DNA of 53,918 nt from Micromonospora arida (GCF_003857035.1 NZ_QGSY01000134.1:1-53918), one strand, 5' to 3'. Shown: positions 30,260-39,502, counted from the stretch's first letter. Program-made: numbers and translations. The notes: generated by a model from the letters alone, not told the origin.

Positions 30260-32482
30260 ATGGACAGAACAGAGACCCTGCCGACGGCATCCGCCGCACC
30301 CGAGCCGCCGACGGTCACCCGCCCCGACGAGCACTCGCCGCCGACACGCCGCTCGCCGGCCTGGGCCCGGCCCGCGCTGGCGGTCCTGCTGCTCGCCACC
30401 GGCCTGCTCTACCTGTGGGGCCTGGGAGCTTCCGGCTGGGCGAACTCGTTCTACGCGGCGGCCGTGCAGGCCGGCTCGGTGAACTGGAAGGCGTTCCTCT
30501 ACGGCTCGTCGGACGCCGCCAACTCCATCACCGTCGACAAGACACCCGCGTCGCTGTGGCTGATGGCCCTGTCCGTGCGCGTCTTCGGGCTGAACAGTTG
30601 GGCGATGCTCGTGCCGCAGGCGCTCTGCGGGGTCGCCTCGGTCGGCGTGCTCCACGCGACGGTGAAGCGCTGGTACGGGCCGGCCGCCGGTCTGATCGCC
30701 GGCGCGGTCCTCGCGGTCACCCCGGTGGCGACGCTGATGTTCCGGTTCAACAACCCGGACGCGCTGCTGGTCCTGCTGCTGGTCGCCGGGGCGTACGCCA
30801 CCGTGCGTGCGCTGGAGACGGCCAGCACCCGGTGGATGGTGCTGGTCGGTGTGCTGGTCGGCTTCGGCTTCCTCACCAAGATGTTGCAGGCGTTCCTGGT
30901 GGTGCCGGTCTTCGCCGGCGTCTACCTGCTGGCCGCGCCGACCGGGCTGTGGCGGCGGGTCCGGCAGCTGCTGCTGGCCGGGCTGGCGGTGGTGGTCTCC
31001 GCCGGCTGGTGGGTGGCGCTGGTCGAGCTGATTCCGGCCAGCGCCCGCCCGTACATCGGCGGGTCGCAGGGCAACAGCATCCTGGAGCTGACCCTCGGCT
31101 ACAACGGCCTTGGCCGGATCACCGGCGACGAGGTGGGCAGCGTCGGCGGCGGTGGCGCGCGGCCGGGCGGCGGGGGCGGCCCGTTTTCCGGGCAGACCGG
31201 CGTGCTGCGGATGTTCGGCGGCGAGATCGGTGGTCAGGTCTCCTGGCTGCTGCCGGCCGCGCTGATCCTGCTGGTCGCCGGCCTGCTGTTGACCGGGCGG
31301 GCGGCGCGCACCGACCGCACCCGGGCCGGGCTGCTGCTCTGGGGCGGCTGGCTGCTGGTCACCGGCCTGATCTTCAGCTTCATGTCCGGGATCTTCCACG
31401 CCTACTACACGGTGGCGCTCGCACCGGCGATCGGCGCGCTGGTCGGCATCGGCGTGACGCTGCTCTGGCGCGAGCGGCGACTGGCCGTGGCTCCGGCTCC
31501 GGCTGCGGTCGCCGGGACCTCAGCGGGTGATCCGTTGCCCGCGTCCGCCGACGGTGCCGCTGCCGGCACACGCTGGCAGCGATGGCGTCCGTTGGCCGCC
31601 ACGACGACGCTCGCCGGCACTCTCGCGGTCACCGTGTGGTGGGCGTGGGTGCTGCTCGGACGCAGCCCCGACTGGTACCCGTGGCTGCGGACCACGGTGC
31701 TCGTCGCCGGCCTGGTCGGGGCGGTGCTGCTTCTGCTGGTCACCCGACTGCCCCGCCGGTTGGTGCCGGTCGTGCTGGGCCTTGGCGCGGCGGCGGTCCT
31801 CGCCGGCCCGGTGGCGTACGCGGTGCAGACCGCCGCCACCCCGCACACCGGGTCGATCCCCAGCGCCGGCCCGTTCGTGGCGGGCGGGCTCGGTCGTGGC
31901 GGTTTCCCCGGAGGGCGACCGCCCGCCGGCATGGAACCACCGGCCGGCGGTCAACTTCCGGGTGGCGGCCAGTTCCCCGGTGGCGGTCAGAACGGCGGTC
32001 CGGGGCCCGGCTTCCCGGGCGGTGGTCGTACCGGCGCGCCCGGCTTCCCAGGTGGCGGCCAGTTCCCCGGTGCCGACGGCGGCCAGGGGCGCTCGGCCGG
32101 CGGGGGAATGGGCGGGCTGCTGGACGCCCGTGAGCCCAGCGCCGCCCTGCGCCAGCTGTTGGAGCGCGACAGCGCCGACTACACCTGGGTGGCGGCGACG
32201 GTCGGCTCGAACAACGCCTCCGGCTATCAGCTTGCCACCGGCCAACCGGTGATGGCGATCGGCGGCTTCAACGGCAGTGACCCGTCACCGACGCTCGCGC
32301 AGTTCCAGCGGTACGTGGCCGACGGGAAAATCCATTACTTCGTCGGTGCTGGTGGCTTCCGGGCCAACGGCGGCAGCTCGGCCTCCCAGGAGATCGCCGC
32401 CTGGGTCGCGGAGACGTTCCCGGCGCAGACCGTCGACGGGGTCACCGTCTACGACCTCAGCGCCGGTACGGAGGCGTCGTGA
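30260..32482 (+). CDS. GT39-type membrane glycosyltransferase (ArnT/PMT-like)
   Basis: 740 residues with about 12 membrane segments. The N-terminal half has the GT39 pattern (GWANSFYAAAVQAGSVNWKAFLYGSSDAANSITVDKTP, with the acidic residue in the first external loop). Residues about 543-615 are a Gly/Pro/Gln-rich low-complexity loop, then a C-terminal external domain with a Ser/Asn-rich patch. Such enzymes use a lipid-linked sugar and glycosylate lipids or proteins outside the membrane. The acceptor is unknown. GAGG precedes the ATG at 30260. The next gene overlaps its stop and probably supplies the sugar carrier. Confidence 0.9.
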   Translation: MDRTETLPTASAAPEPPTVTRPDEHSPPTRRSPAWARPALAVLLLATGLLYLWGLGASGWANSFYAAAVQAGSVNWKAFLYGSSDAANSITVDKTPASLWLMALSVRVFGLNSWAMLVPQALCGVASVGVLHATVKRWYGPAAGLIAGAVLAVTPVATLMFRFNNPDALLVLLLVAGAYATVRALETASTRWMVLVGVLVGFGFLTKMLQAFLVVPVFAGVYLLAAPTGLWRRVRQLLLAGLAVVVSAGWWVALVELIPASARPYIGGSQGNSILELTLGYNGLGRITGDEVGSVGGGGARPGGGGGPFSGQTGVLRMFGGEIGGQVSWLLPAALILLVAGLLLTGRAARTDRTRAGLLLWGGWLLVTGLIFSFMSGIFHAYYTVALAPAIGALVGIGVTLLWRERRLAVAPAPAAVAGTSAGDPLPASADGAAAGTRWQRWRPLAATTTLAGTLAVTVWWAWVLLGRSPDWYPWLRTTVLVAGLVGAVLLLLVTRLPRRLVPVVLGLGAAAVLAGPVAYAVQTAATPHTGSIPSAGPFVAGGLGRGGFPGGRPPAGMEPPAGGQLPGGGQFPGGGQNGGPGPGFPGGGRTGAPGFPGGGQFPGADGGQGRSAGGGMGGLLDAREPSAALRQLLERDSADYTWVAATVGSNNASGYQLATGQPVMAIGGFNGSDPSPTLAQFQRYVADGKIHYFVGAGGFRANGGSSASQEIAAWVAETFPAQTVDGVTVYDLSAGTEAS

Positions 32483-33762
32483 CCGCGCTGGGTGAACCAC
32501 GGGCCGCCGTCCAGGCCCGACCCACCGCCGCCGTGCTGGACGTGGTGATCCCGGTCCACAACGAGGAGGTTGACCTCGGACCGTGCGTACGGCGGCTGCA
32601 CGCCCACCTGAGCGCGCACTTCCCGTACCCGTTCCGGATCACCGTCGCCGACAACGCCAGCGTCGACGACACCCTGAAGGTGGCCGACGGCCTCGCCGCT
32701 GAGCTGCCCGGCGTCGAGGTGCTGCACCTGGACGCGAAGGGGCGGGGAAGGGCGCTCTCCGCTGCCTGGTCGGCGTCGTCCGCGCCGGTGCTGGCGTACA
32801 TGGACGTGGACCTCTCCACCGACCTGGCGGCTTTGCTGCCACTGGTCGCGCCGCTCATCTCCGGCCACTCCGACCTGGCTATCGGCACCCGGTTGGCGCG
32901 TACCTCGCGGGTGGTGCGCGGCACGAAACGGGAGGTGATCTCGCGGGCCTACAACCTGTTGCTGCGCGGCGCGTTGGCGGCGCGGTTCTCCGACGCGCAG
33001 TGCGGGTTCAAGGCGATCCGCGCCGACGTGGCCGTGGAGCTGCTGCCGTTGGTGCGGGACACGGGCTGGTTCTTCGACACCGAGCTGCTGGTGCTGGCCC
33101 AGCGGGCCGGGCTGCGCATCCACGAGGTGCCGGTGGACTGGGTCGACGACCCGGACAGCCGCGTCGACATCGTCGCCACCGCCCTGGCCGACCTGCGGGG
33201 CGTGGGTCGGCTGGGCCGGGCGCTGCTGACCGGCGCGCTGCCCCTGGCCGACCTGCGCGCACAGCTCGGCCGGGCACCGCTGACCCTGTCGCCTGCGCAG
33301 CCGGCCGGAACGCCGCTGACCGCGCCGCCCGCACGGCCCGGCCAGGCGCTGCCGGGGTACCTGCCGGTCGGGCTGCCGCGGCAGCTGGTCCGGTTCGCGG
33401 CGGTGGGGGTGGCGAGCACCCTCGCGTACCTGCTGCTGTTCGTGGCGACCCGGGGCGTGCTCGGCGCGCAGCCGGCGAACCTGCTGGCGCTGCTGGTGAC
33501 CGCGGTGGCGAACACGGCAGCGAACCGTCGGCTCACGTTCGGCATCAGCGGACGCCAGCACGCCGCCCGGCATCACGCGCAGGGGTTGCTGGCCTTCGCC
33601 CTCGGTCTGGCGTTGACCAGTGGCGCGTTGGCCGTGCTGCACGTCGTATCCGCCATGCCGGCCCGGCCGGTGGAGTTGGCCGTGCTGGTGGCGGCGAACC
33701 TGGCCGCTACGGTGCTGCGGTTCGTGCTGCTGCGCCTGGGCATGCACCACCGCCGTACCTGA
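32479..33762 (+). CDS. Bifunctional GT2 glycosyltransferase / GtrA flippase
   Basis: 427 residues. A GT2 domain of the dolichol-phosphate-mannose-synthase type (about 18-250, VVIPVHNEEVDLGPCVRRL, YMDVDLSTD, AIGTRLARTS) is fused to a four-helix GtrA domain (about 305-425). GT2 charges a polyprenyl phosphate with a sugar and GtrA helps flip it, so one protein makes the donor for the preceding GT39 enzyme. The GTG at 32479 overlaps its stop (GTGA), which supports this pairing. Confidence 0.94.
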   Translation: MTALGEPRAAVQARPTAAVLDVVIPVHNEEVDLGPCVRRLHAHLSAHFPYPFRITVADNASVDDTLKVADGLAAELPGVEVLHLDAKGRGRALSAAWSASSAPVLAYMDVDLSTDLAALLPLVAPLISGHSDLAIGTRLARTSRVVRGTKREVISRAYNLLLRGALAARFSDAQCGFKAIRADVAVELLPLVRDTGWFFDTELLVLAQRAGLRIHEVPVDWVDDPDSRVDIVATALADLRGVGRLGRALLTGALPLADLRAQLGRAPLTLSPAQPAGTPLTAPPARPGQALPGYLPVGLPRQLVRFAAVGVASTLAYLLLFVATRGVLGAQPANLLALLVTAVANTAANRRLTFGISGRQHAARHHAQGLLAFALGLALTSGALAVLHVVSAMPARPVELAVLVAANLAATVLRFVLLRLGMHHRRT

Positions 33763-33763
33763 G

Positions 33764-34906
33764 TCACCGATCAGCGGCGGCGGCCTCGCGGACCAGCCGG
33801 CGGGCCTCGTCCCGGGGCACGCCGGTGGCCCGGAGCAGGTCGTTGGCGGCGGTACGCAGTTGGGCGACCACGATCGTTCCGGAGAAGCCGAGACCCTGCC
33901 GGCAGGCCCCGCCCGCCTCGCTGACGGCGCGCAGCGCCCGTGCGCGGGCCTGCACGGGCTCCTGGGCGGCGAGGAACTCCCGGTTCAGCAGCCGGACCGC
34001 CTCGCCCAGGTGCTCGACCGCCGCCGGCAGGCCCGCCGGCACCGGTTCCCCGTCGCGCAGCGTGGTGACGATCCGCCGGACCAGACCGCGGCTGTTCCGG
34101 AAGGCGCGCTCCATGTGTGCCGCCCCGGCCCGGTACGCGCGGATCACTCGACGACGCCGCCACCGGACCGGGGACAGCCGGACGACCTCTTCGGCGGCTG
34201 TCGTCACCTCGGTGAGTTGTTGGAGTTGCGGGTCGGCGTCGCGCATCCGGTCCAGCACCGCCTTCGCGCGCTCACTGTCCGCCTCGGCGAGCGCCTGTGC
34301 CGACGCGGTCATCTCCCGCGCGAACAGGTCCAGGGCGGGTTCGGCGGTGCGGCGAATCGTCCGTATGGGGTTAATGGGCAGCAGGACGAGCATCACGAAC
34401 AGTCCCGCCACCCCGCCGACCAGGGCGTTGATTGTTCGAGGCAGCTCCAGGTCCGGTGCGGTCGGGGTGAGGGTCGCGACGAGCACCGCGGTACCGCCGG
34501 CCTGGGCCATCAGCGCGCCGACGCCACGGATCAGCACCGCCGCCGCGGTCGCCAGGAAGACGATCACTCCGGTCTGCCACGGGCCGGTGCCGAAGAGGCT
34601 GATCAGCAGGTCACCCGCGCCGATGCCGAGGACCACCCCGGCGACCAACTCCACCGCGCGGGGCGCGCGGTTGCCGAGCGAAGCCGCGATGACGGCGACG
34701 GCCGCGGCCGGCGCGAAGGTCGGTTCGTGGTTGCCGAGGACCTCGCGGGCCACCAGCCAGGCCAGCGCGGCGGCCACGCCCGCCTGCAGGGCCACGATGA
34801 GGTACGTCCGCAGGCGGCCGTGACCGGCCCGGGCGGCCTCGGCGACCCGGTCCCGGAGGGCGCCGGACGCGGTCTGCCCGCCGGTCGCCCCGGCCGTCGT
34901 TTTCAT
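33764..34906 (-). CDS. FUSC/aromatic acid exporter family protein
   Basis: 380 residues. The N-terminal half holds about six membrane segments (LIVALQAGVAAALAWLVAREVLG, then AVVLIRGVGALMAQAGGTAVLVA) and the C-terminal half is a helical cytoplasmic region. This matches the FUSC-like/aromatic-acid-exporter (YccS/AaeB-like) proteins. Substrate unknown. The ATG at 34906 lies after GGGTAACCGCCACC; a GTTC-N14-GGGTAA element overlaps this and would make the transcript leaderless. It is convergent with the GT2-GtrA gene by 1 base. Confidence 0.85.
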   Translation of the reverse strand: MKTTAGATGGQTASGALRDRVAEAARAGHGRLRTYLIVALQAGVAAALAWLVAREVLGNHEPTFAPAAAVAVIAASLGNRAPRAVELVAGVVLGIGAGDLLISLFGTGPWQTGVIVFLATAAAVLIRGVGALMAQAGGTAVLVATLTPTAPDLELPRTINALVGGVAGLFVMLVLLPINPIRTIRRTAEPALDLFAREMTASAQALAEADSERAKAVLDRMRDADPQLQQLTEVTTAAEEVVRLSPVRWRRRRVIRAYRAGAAHMERAFRNSRGLVRRIVTTLRDGEPVPAGLPAAVEHLGEAVRLLNREFLAAQEPVQARARALRAVSEAGGACRQGLGFSGTIVVAQLRTAANDLLRATGVPRDEARRLVREAAAADR

Positions 34907-34950
34907 GGTGGCGGTTACCCGGTGACCGTCGAATGAACCTGAGTGCGCTG

Positions 34951-35325
34951 TCACGCCGGATAGGCCATGGTGGCGGCCAGTGCCACCACCCCCGGCAGTC
35001 GGGTGTCCTGGCGCAGGAACTGCACCACCACCGGGACGGGGGAGCGCAGCAGACAGCCGTACGGTCGGTCGAGTCGTACGGCCTCCGGGTCGATCAGGTC
35101 GTTGAGCCGAACGTGTCGCACCCGGCGGGCGTCGACGGTGATGGCGTACGGGCCGACCGGCTCGGTGTCCTCGTAGTAGAGGCTCAGTTCGACGTCGGCG
35201 CGGGTGTCGGTGGCGTTGAGGACGCAGAGCTGGTCGAAGCTGGTGAACGCCGGTTCCGGACCGTTGCCGGGGAACGGGATGTGCCCGCCCGGCACGACCC
35301 ACAGGCGGGCGCCGATCTCGGTCAT
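34951..35325 (-). CDS. Sensory rhodopsin transducer-like (ASRT) protein
   Basis: 124 residues, a small beta-sandwich. GARLWVVPGGHIPFPGNGPEPAFTSFDQLCVLNATD and the later EDTEPVGPYAITVDARRVRHVRLNDL match the Anabaena sensory rhodopsin transducer family. In cyanobacteria it relays light from a rhodopsin; most bacteria with it, apparently including this one, show no rhodopsin nearby, and the family is thought to bind small molecules such as sugars. It overlaps the sugar-lactone oxidase gene by 4 bases, so a carbohydrate-linked role is likelier. Confidence 0.9.
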   Translation of the reverse strand: MTEIGARLWVVPGGHIPFPGNGPEPAFTSFDQLCVLNATDTRADVELSLYYEDTEPVGPYAITVDARRVRHVRLNDLIDPEAVRLDRPYGCLLRSPVPVVVQFLRQDTRLPGVVALAATMAYPA

Positions 35326-36539
35326 CGGGTCTCCTGCAGCAGCCGGGCGAGGTCGGGGCTGAGGAACACGCCGTCCGGGTCGAGTCGGCGGCGGGCGTCC
35401 TGGAAGTCGTCCCAGCGCGGATAGAGGGGCCGCAGGTCACGGGCGGTCAACCAGTGCTTCTTGCCCCAGTGCGGGCGGCCACCGTACTGGCGGAACACCG
35501 CCTCCATGTCCCGGAAGTAGTCCTCGTACGGCAGGGAGGTGTTCTGGAGGCAGGCGATGGTGGTGGTGGGCCGCCCGTACGCGTTGCTCAGCCAGATGTC
35601 GTCGGCGGCGATGCTGCGCACCAGTACCCGCCAGCCGACAACCGTGCGGTGCCGTTGCAGGATCCGCCGACGGACCTCGGCGAAGCAGGCCGGGAACGCC
35701 TCCGACGGGAGCATGTACTCGATCTCCTCGAACCGCAGGTCCCGTTCCCGGGGGATGGTGCGGTGCGCCGGGCCGGACCGGATCTCGTGGGGCGCGCCCC
35801 AGGGCCCGGAGTCCGGGACCCGCGGCGCGGCCCACACCCGCTGGCCGGACGCCTGGTCGGCGCGGTTCATGGTGCGGATCTGCGTCTGGTCGCTGCGCGG
35901 GTACCAGTAGAAGTCCATGTTGCGGTTGGTGTGTTGCAGCTCGGCCAGGTGGTCGAGGGTCCACTCGAGGTGCGCGCACCACGCCCGGCGGCGCAGCTCA
36001 TACTGGGGTTGCACCTGCAACGTGACCTGGGTGACGACGCCGAGCGCGCCCAGCGACAGCCGGGCCGCCGGCACCAGGTGCGCGTTCTCGTCGGCCGAGA
36101 TCTCCAGCACGTCACCGGTGCCGGTGACCAGGCGAACACCGGTCACCTGGGTGCACAGGTTGCCGAAACCGATGCCGGTGCCGTGCGTGCCGGTGGCGGT
36201 CGCGCCGGCGATCGACTGGTAATCCACGTCGCCGAGGTTGTCCATGGCCAGCCCGGCGTCGTACAACCCCTCACCGAGGGCCTTGAGCTTGGTGCCCGCC
36301 CACACCCGCGCCCGATCGGCGTCCTCGGTGATGACACCCGCGAGCCGATCCACGCTGAGCAGGATGTCGTCGGTGCGCACCAACGGGCTCGACGAGTGGC
36401 CGGACCCCACCGGGCGAATCGTCCTGCCGTCCTGGCGTGCCCGCACCACCAGCTCCCGTACCGCGTCCTCGTCGGCCGGCTCGGCGAACTCCCCCGGGGT
36501 GAACGAAAGGCTGCCGGACCAGTTGACGAACTGTCGCAT
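35322..36539 (-). CDS. D-arabinono-1,4-lactone oxidase family FAD enzyme
   Basis: 405 residues. An FAD-binding PCMH-type domain with VGSGHSSSPLV (about 43-53, His for covalent flavin), DYQSIAGATATGTHGTG and GVVTQVTLQV, and a C-terminal ALO domain ending with RPHWGKKHWL. These enzymes oxidise sugar-1,4-lactones with O2. The exact lactone is unknown. ATG at 36539 has TAGTCG five bases upstream, a leaderless -10 candidate that is one arm of an inverted repeat shared with the divergent GH15 gene. It is the first gene of an operon with the ASRT protein. Confidence 0.92.
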   Translation of the reverse strand: MRQFVNWSGSLSFTPGEFAEPADEDAVRELVVRARQDGRTIRPVGSGHSSSPLVRTDDILLSVDRLAGVITEDADRARVWAGTKLKALGEGLYDAGLAMDNLGDVDYQSIAGATATGTHGTGIGFGNLCTQVTGVRLVTGTGDVLEISADENAHLVPAARLSLGALGVVTQVTLQVQPQYELRRRAWCAHLEWTLDHLAELQHTNRNMDFYWYPRSDQTQIRTMNRADQASGQRVWAAPRVPDSGPWGAPHEIRSGPAHRTIPRERDLRFEEIEYMLPSEAFPACFAEVRRRILQRHRTVVGWRVLVRSIAADDIWLSNAYGRPTTTIACLQNTSLPYEDYFRDMEAVFRQYGGRPHWGKKHWLTARDLRPLYPRWDDFQDARRRLDPDGVFLSPDLARLLQETR

Positions 36540-36544
36540 CCGGC

Positions 36545-36573
36545 CGACTACCCGTCGCCGCGACCGGTAGTCG
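36545..36573. promoter_or_regulatory. Inverted repeat between two divergent leaderless promoters
   Basis: CGACTACC (36545-36552) and GGTAGTCG (36566-36573) are perfect reverse complements. Each half carries TAGTCG pointing outward at 5 and 7 bases from the start codons at 36539 (-) and 36581 (+). The gap is only 41 bp, so one protein could control both genes. Confidence 0.55.
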
Positions 36574-36580
36574 CGTTTCC

Positions 36581-38449
36581 GTGCCGGACCGCCGGGTAAG
36601 GAGCCGCGTGCCGGCCTTCGGCTTCCCGACCACGCCGCCGATCGACTCGTACGCGTTCCTCTCCGACACCCACACCGGGGCGCTGATCGGCGTGGACGGC
36701 GCGGTCGACTGGTTCTGCGTGCCGCACTTCGAGGGTGACGCTGTCTTCGCGCGGCTGCTGGACCGTCGCGTCGGGGGCGCGTTCACGTTCTCCGTCGCCA
36801 CTGACGCCGCGCCGGTCCGCCGGTACCTGCCCGGCACCCTGGTCCTGGAGAGCGCGTACCACGCTGGCGGTGGCAGCGCCGTCGGTCAGGACTTCCTCGC
36901 CGTACGGGCCGGCGACGCCGCACAGCCGTTCCGCGCGGACATGCTGCTGGTACGCCGCCTCCTCGTACGGGAGGGGTCGGTGCGGGTGCGGGCCGAGGTG
37001 ACGCCACGCCCCGGGTACGGTGCCCGCCCGGCGCTCTGGCACCGGGACGCCGACCACTGGGTGGCGGCCGAGGCCGGGCTGCGGCTCCGCTCCGGGTTGC
37101 CGTTCCGCGTCGACGGCGCGGCGCTGCGGGCCGAGGCGGTGCTGCACGAGGGTCAGACGGTCGACGTGCTCCTCGGCTACGGCCCGGGCGACATCGACGA
37201 GTTGGACCCGGCCGACCTGCTGGAACGCACCTGCCGCACCTGGCGGGAGTGGTCCGACCGCGCCGACTACACCGGCCAGGGCAGCGACGAGGTGCGGCAC
37301 AGCGCCGCCGTGCTGCGGGGCCTGTCGTTCGACGAGACCGGGGCGTTGCTCGCCGCACCCACCGCCTCGCTTCCCGAGGAGATCGGCGGGGTCCGCAACT
37401 GGGACTACCGCTTCACCTGGCACCGCGACGCCGCGCTGCTGCTGCTCGCCCTGTTCCGACTGGGCCACGCCGAGGAGGGCCGTCGCTACCTGCGCTTCCT
37501 GCTCAGCACGTGCGGCGGGGCGAGCGACGTCCTCAGCCCACTCGTCGGGATCCACGGGGTGACCCGCGAGGAGGAGATCCTCGATCACCTCGACGGGTAC
37601 GCGGGCTCGCGGCCGGTGCGCATCGGCAACGATGCCGCCCAGCAACTCCAGTTCGACACGTACGGGCACGTGCTCGACGCCGCGCTGTTGTACCAGCAGC
37701 TCACCGGAGAGTTGACCGGCGCGCAGTGGCAGGTGCTGCGCCGGCACGTCGACACGATGGCCGCCCGGTGGCGGGAGCCGGACCATGGCATCTGGGAGAT
37801 CCGCGGGCCACTGCGGCACTACGTCAACTCGAAGATGATGGCCTGGGTCTGCCTCGACCGGGGTGTCCGCCTCGCCGACCTGGTCGGGGACCACGACGCA
37901 CCGACGCAGCGGTGGCGCGCGGAACGCGACGCCATCCACTCCGAGGTGATCGAGCGTGGCTTCGACAGCCGCGTCGGCAGCTTCGTGCTGGCGTACGACT
38001 CGACCGAACTCGACGCGTCGTTGCTCCGGATGCCCCTGGTCGGGTTCCTTGCCGGTGGCGACCCGCTGGTGGTGGCGACCATCGACCGTATCCGGCGGGA
38101 CCTCGCCATCGCCCCGGCGCTCATCCGGCGGTACGCGGCCGACGACGGGTTGCCCGGCGAGGAGGGCGCGTTCCTGCTCTGCTCGTTCGAGCTGGTCTCC
38201 GCCTTGGTCCTGGCCGGGCGCCGAGAGGAGGCCGCCGAGGTGTTCGACCAGCTCCGCGCGTACGCCGGGCCGCTCGGCCTGTACGCCGAACAGCTCGACG
38301 CCGACGGCACCGCGCTGGGCAACTACCCGCAGGCCTTCACCCACCTCGCGTTGATCGAGGCGGCGCTGAACCTCGACGGCGCCGGCGACCGCGACGCGTT
38401 GCACGCCTGGGCGGAGCGCACCACCCGGCCGGGAACGGCCGACGGCTGA
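36581..38449 (+). CDS. GH15 family glucosidase/trehalase-like protein
   Basis: 622 residues with the two-part GH15 layout of bacterial proteins: an N-terminal beta-sandwich (about 1-230, IDSYAFLSDTHTGALIGVDGAVDWFCVPHFEG) and an (alpha/alpha)6 barrel. RNWDYRFTWHRDAA (about 272-285) and GLYAEQLDADGTALGNYPQAFTHLALI (about 566-592) are the conserved ends of the active site. Such enzymes cut terminal alpha-glucosyl bonds in glucan or trehalose. The start GTG at 36581 has TAGTCG seven bases upstream. It fits the glycogen/trehalose genes at the right end of the window. Confidence 0.9.
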   Translation: MPDRRVRSRVPAFGFPTTPPIDSYAFLSDTHTGALIGVDGAVDWFCVPHFEGDAVFARLLDRRVGGAFTFSVATDAAPVRRYLPGTLVLESAYHAGGGSAVGQDFLAVRAGDAAQPFRADMLLVRRLLVREGSVRVRAEVTPRPGYGARPALWHRDADHWVAAEAGLRLRSGLPFRVDGAALRAEAVLHEGQTVDVLLGYGPGDIDELDPADLLERTCRTWREWSDRADYTGQGSDEVRHSAAVLRGLSFDETGALLAAPTASLPEEIGGVRNWDYRFTWHRDAALLLLALFRLGHAEEGRRYLRFLLSTCGGASDVLSPLVGIHGVTREEEILDHLDGYAGSRPVRIGNDAAQQLQFDTYGHVLDAALLYQQLTGELTGAQWQVLRRHVDTMAARWREPDHGIWEIRGPLRHYVNSKMMAWVCLDRGVRLADLVGDHDAPTQRWRAERDAIHSEVIERGFDSRVGSFVLAYDSTELDASLLRMPLVGFLAGGDPLVVATIDRIRRDLAIAPALIRRYAADDGLPGEEGAFLLCSFELVSALVLAGRREEAAEVFDQLRAYAGPLGLYAEQLDADGTALGNYPQAFTHLALIEAALNLDGAGDRDALHAWAERTTRPGTADG

Positions 38450-38460
38450 CCGGTCAGCCG
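38443..38460. terminator. 18-bp perfect palindrome over two convergent stop codons
   Basis: CGGCTGACCGGTCAGCCG contains the TGA of the GH15 gene (38447-38449) and the stop of the minus-strand arginase-family gene (38454-38456). The two genes end inside one palindrome with four bases between stops. It is probably a compact convergent terminator, though it lacks a loop and a T-run. Confidence 0.4.
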
Positions 38461-39311
38461 ACCAGCATCTCGGTGAGGACCTCGACGACGCGTCGGGTGT
38501 GCCGCCCGTCGGGGTCCTCGTCAGTGTTCAGGTCGGTCACACTCATCCCGAGCAGCCGGTCGGCGCGGGCCAACGGTGTGACCAGCGCGATCAGGTCCGC
38601 CCAGCGGGGCCCGTCCGGCTCGGGGTAGGTCACCGCGGGCAGGTCGCGCGGGTCCACCACGTCCAGGTCGAGGTGCAGCCAGGCCGGCCCGTCGCCGTCG
38701 GTGGCCAGGCCGGTTCCGACCGTCGCCGCGCCCCGGCGCCGCAACTCGGCGGCGTTGACCTGGTGGATCGCCGGGTCGATCCGGGCCGCCTCGACCCGGC
38801 TGCTCTCGTCGGTGGCCGGGCGGTGCCCAATCAGATGGACGCGGCTCGGCTCGATCAGCGCGCCGTCCGGGCCGACGGCGGCGGCGGGGCCGTGCCCGGT
38901 GACCACCGAGAGGTCCATGTCGGCGGCCTCACCGGTCGGTGAGGTCGTGCCGTCGAGGAAGTCCGGGTGGGCGTCGACGAACCATAGGTCGGTCGCCGGG
39001 GGCAGGGCCCGGCAGACGCCGGGCAGGATCGCGCAGTCGCCGCCGAGCACCAGTGGTCGGTGGCCGTCCGCGATGAGCGCGCCGATCCGCGCGGCGATGG
39101 CGCCACCGGCGCGGACCAGCCCGGCCGCTCCGATCACCCCGCTGGCCGGGTCGCGGTTCGGGTCGCGCAACCGCGCCTCGTCGATCTGTCCGTCGTCGTC
39201 GGCGGCGAGGGCCTCGCGCAGGCCGGCGCGGCGCAGCGCCGCCGGGGCCCGCTCCTCGCCGCGCCCGGCTCCGGAGGAGTCCAGCGGCGCGTCCACGATC
39301 ATCCAGCGCAC
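38454..39311 (-). CDS. Arginase/agmatinase family protein
   Basis: 285 residues. The ureohydrolase metal motifs are GGDC (about 101-104), DAHPDF (about 124-129) and LDLDVVDP (about 224-231); the usual His of GGDH is Cys here, which also occurs in some actinobacterial members. It probably hydrolyses a guanidino compound with a binuclear Mn centre. The GTG at 39311 is preferred because TACGCT lies six bases upstream, giving a leaderless transcript. It is convergent with the GH15 gene. Confidence 0.9.
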   Translation of the reverse strand: MRWMIVDAPLDSSGAGRGEERAPAALRRAGLREALAADDDGQIDEARLRDPNRDPASGVIGAAGLVRAGGAIAARIGALIADGHRPLVLGGDCAILPGVCRALPPATDLWFVDAHPDFLDGTTSPTGEAADMDLSVVTGHGPAAAVGPDGALIEPSRVHLIGHRPATDESSRVEAARIDPAIHQVNAAELRRRGAATVGTGLATDGDGPAWLHLDLDVVDPRDLPAVTYPEPDGPRWADLIALVTPLARADRLLGMSVTDLNTDEDPDGRHTRRVVEVLTEMLVG

Positions 39312-39317
39312 GTCCGC

Positions 39318-39323
39318 AGCGTA
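39318..39323 (-). promoter_or_regulatory. Leaderless -10 (TACGCT) of the arginase-family gene
   Basis: On the minus strand TACGCT is followed by six bases and then the GTG at 39311. Confidence 0.5.
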
Positions 39324-39502
39324 CCGGCGCGGCCGGCCGTCACGGCCGCATTCTGTGGTGAGGCTGGGAGTACGCCGATGTGGCCGCGACGGCGACAGCG
39401 ACCGGCGTACGGTGATGGACAAGTCCGGCTTTCTGGGTCAAAAGCCTCATCGGTGTACGCCCTGGGACGCCGGTGTCGAGGCGGCGAGGCAAGGAGCGAT
39501 CG

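Noticed and set aside
34907..34935. Sigma-B-type promoter before the FUSC gene
   Set aside because: GTTC-N14-GGGTAA departs from the consensus in both halves and lies so close that the transcript would have almost no leader.
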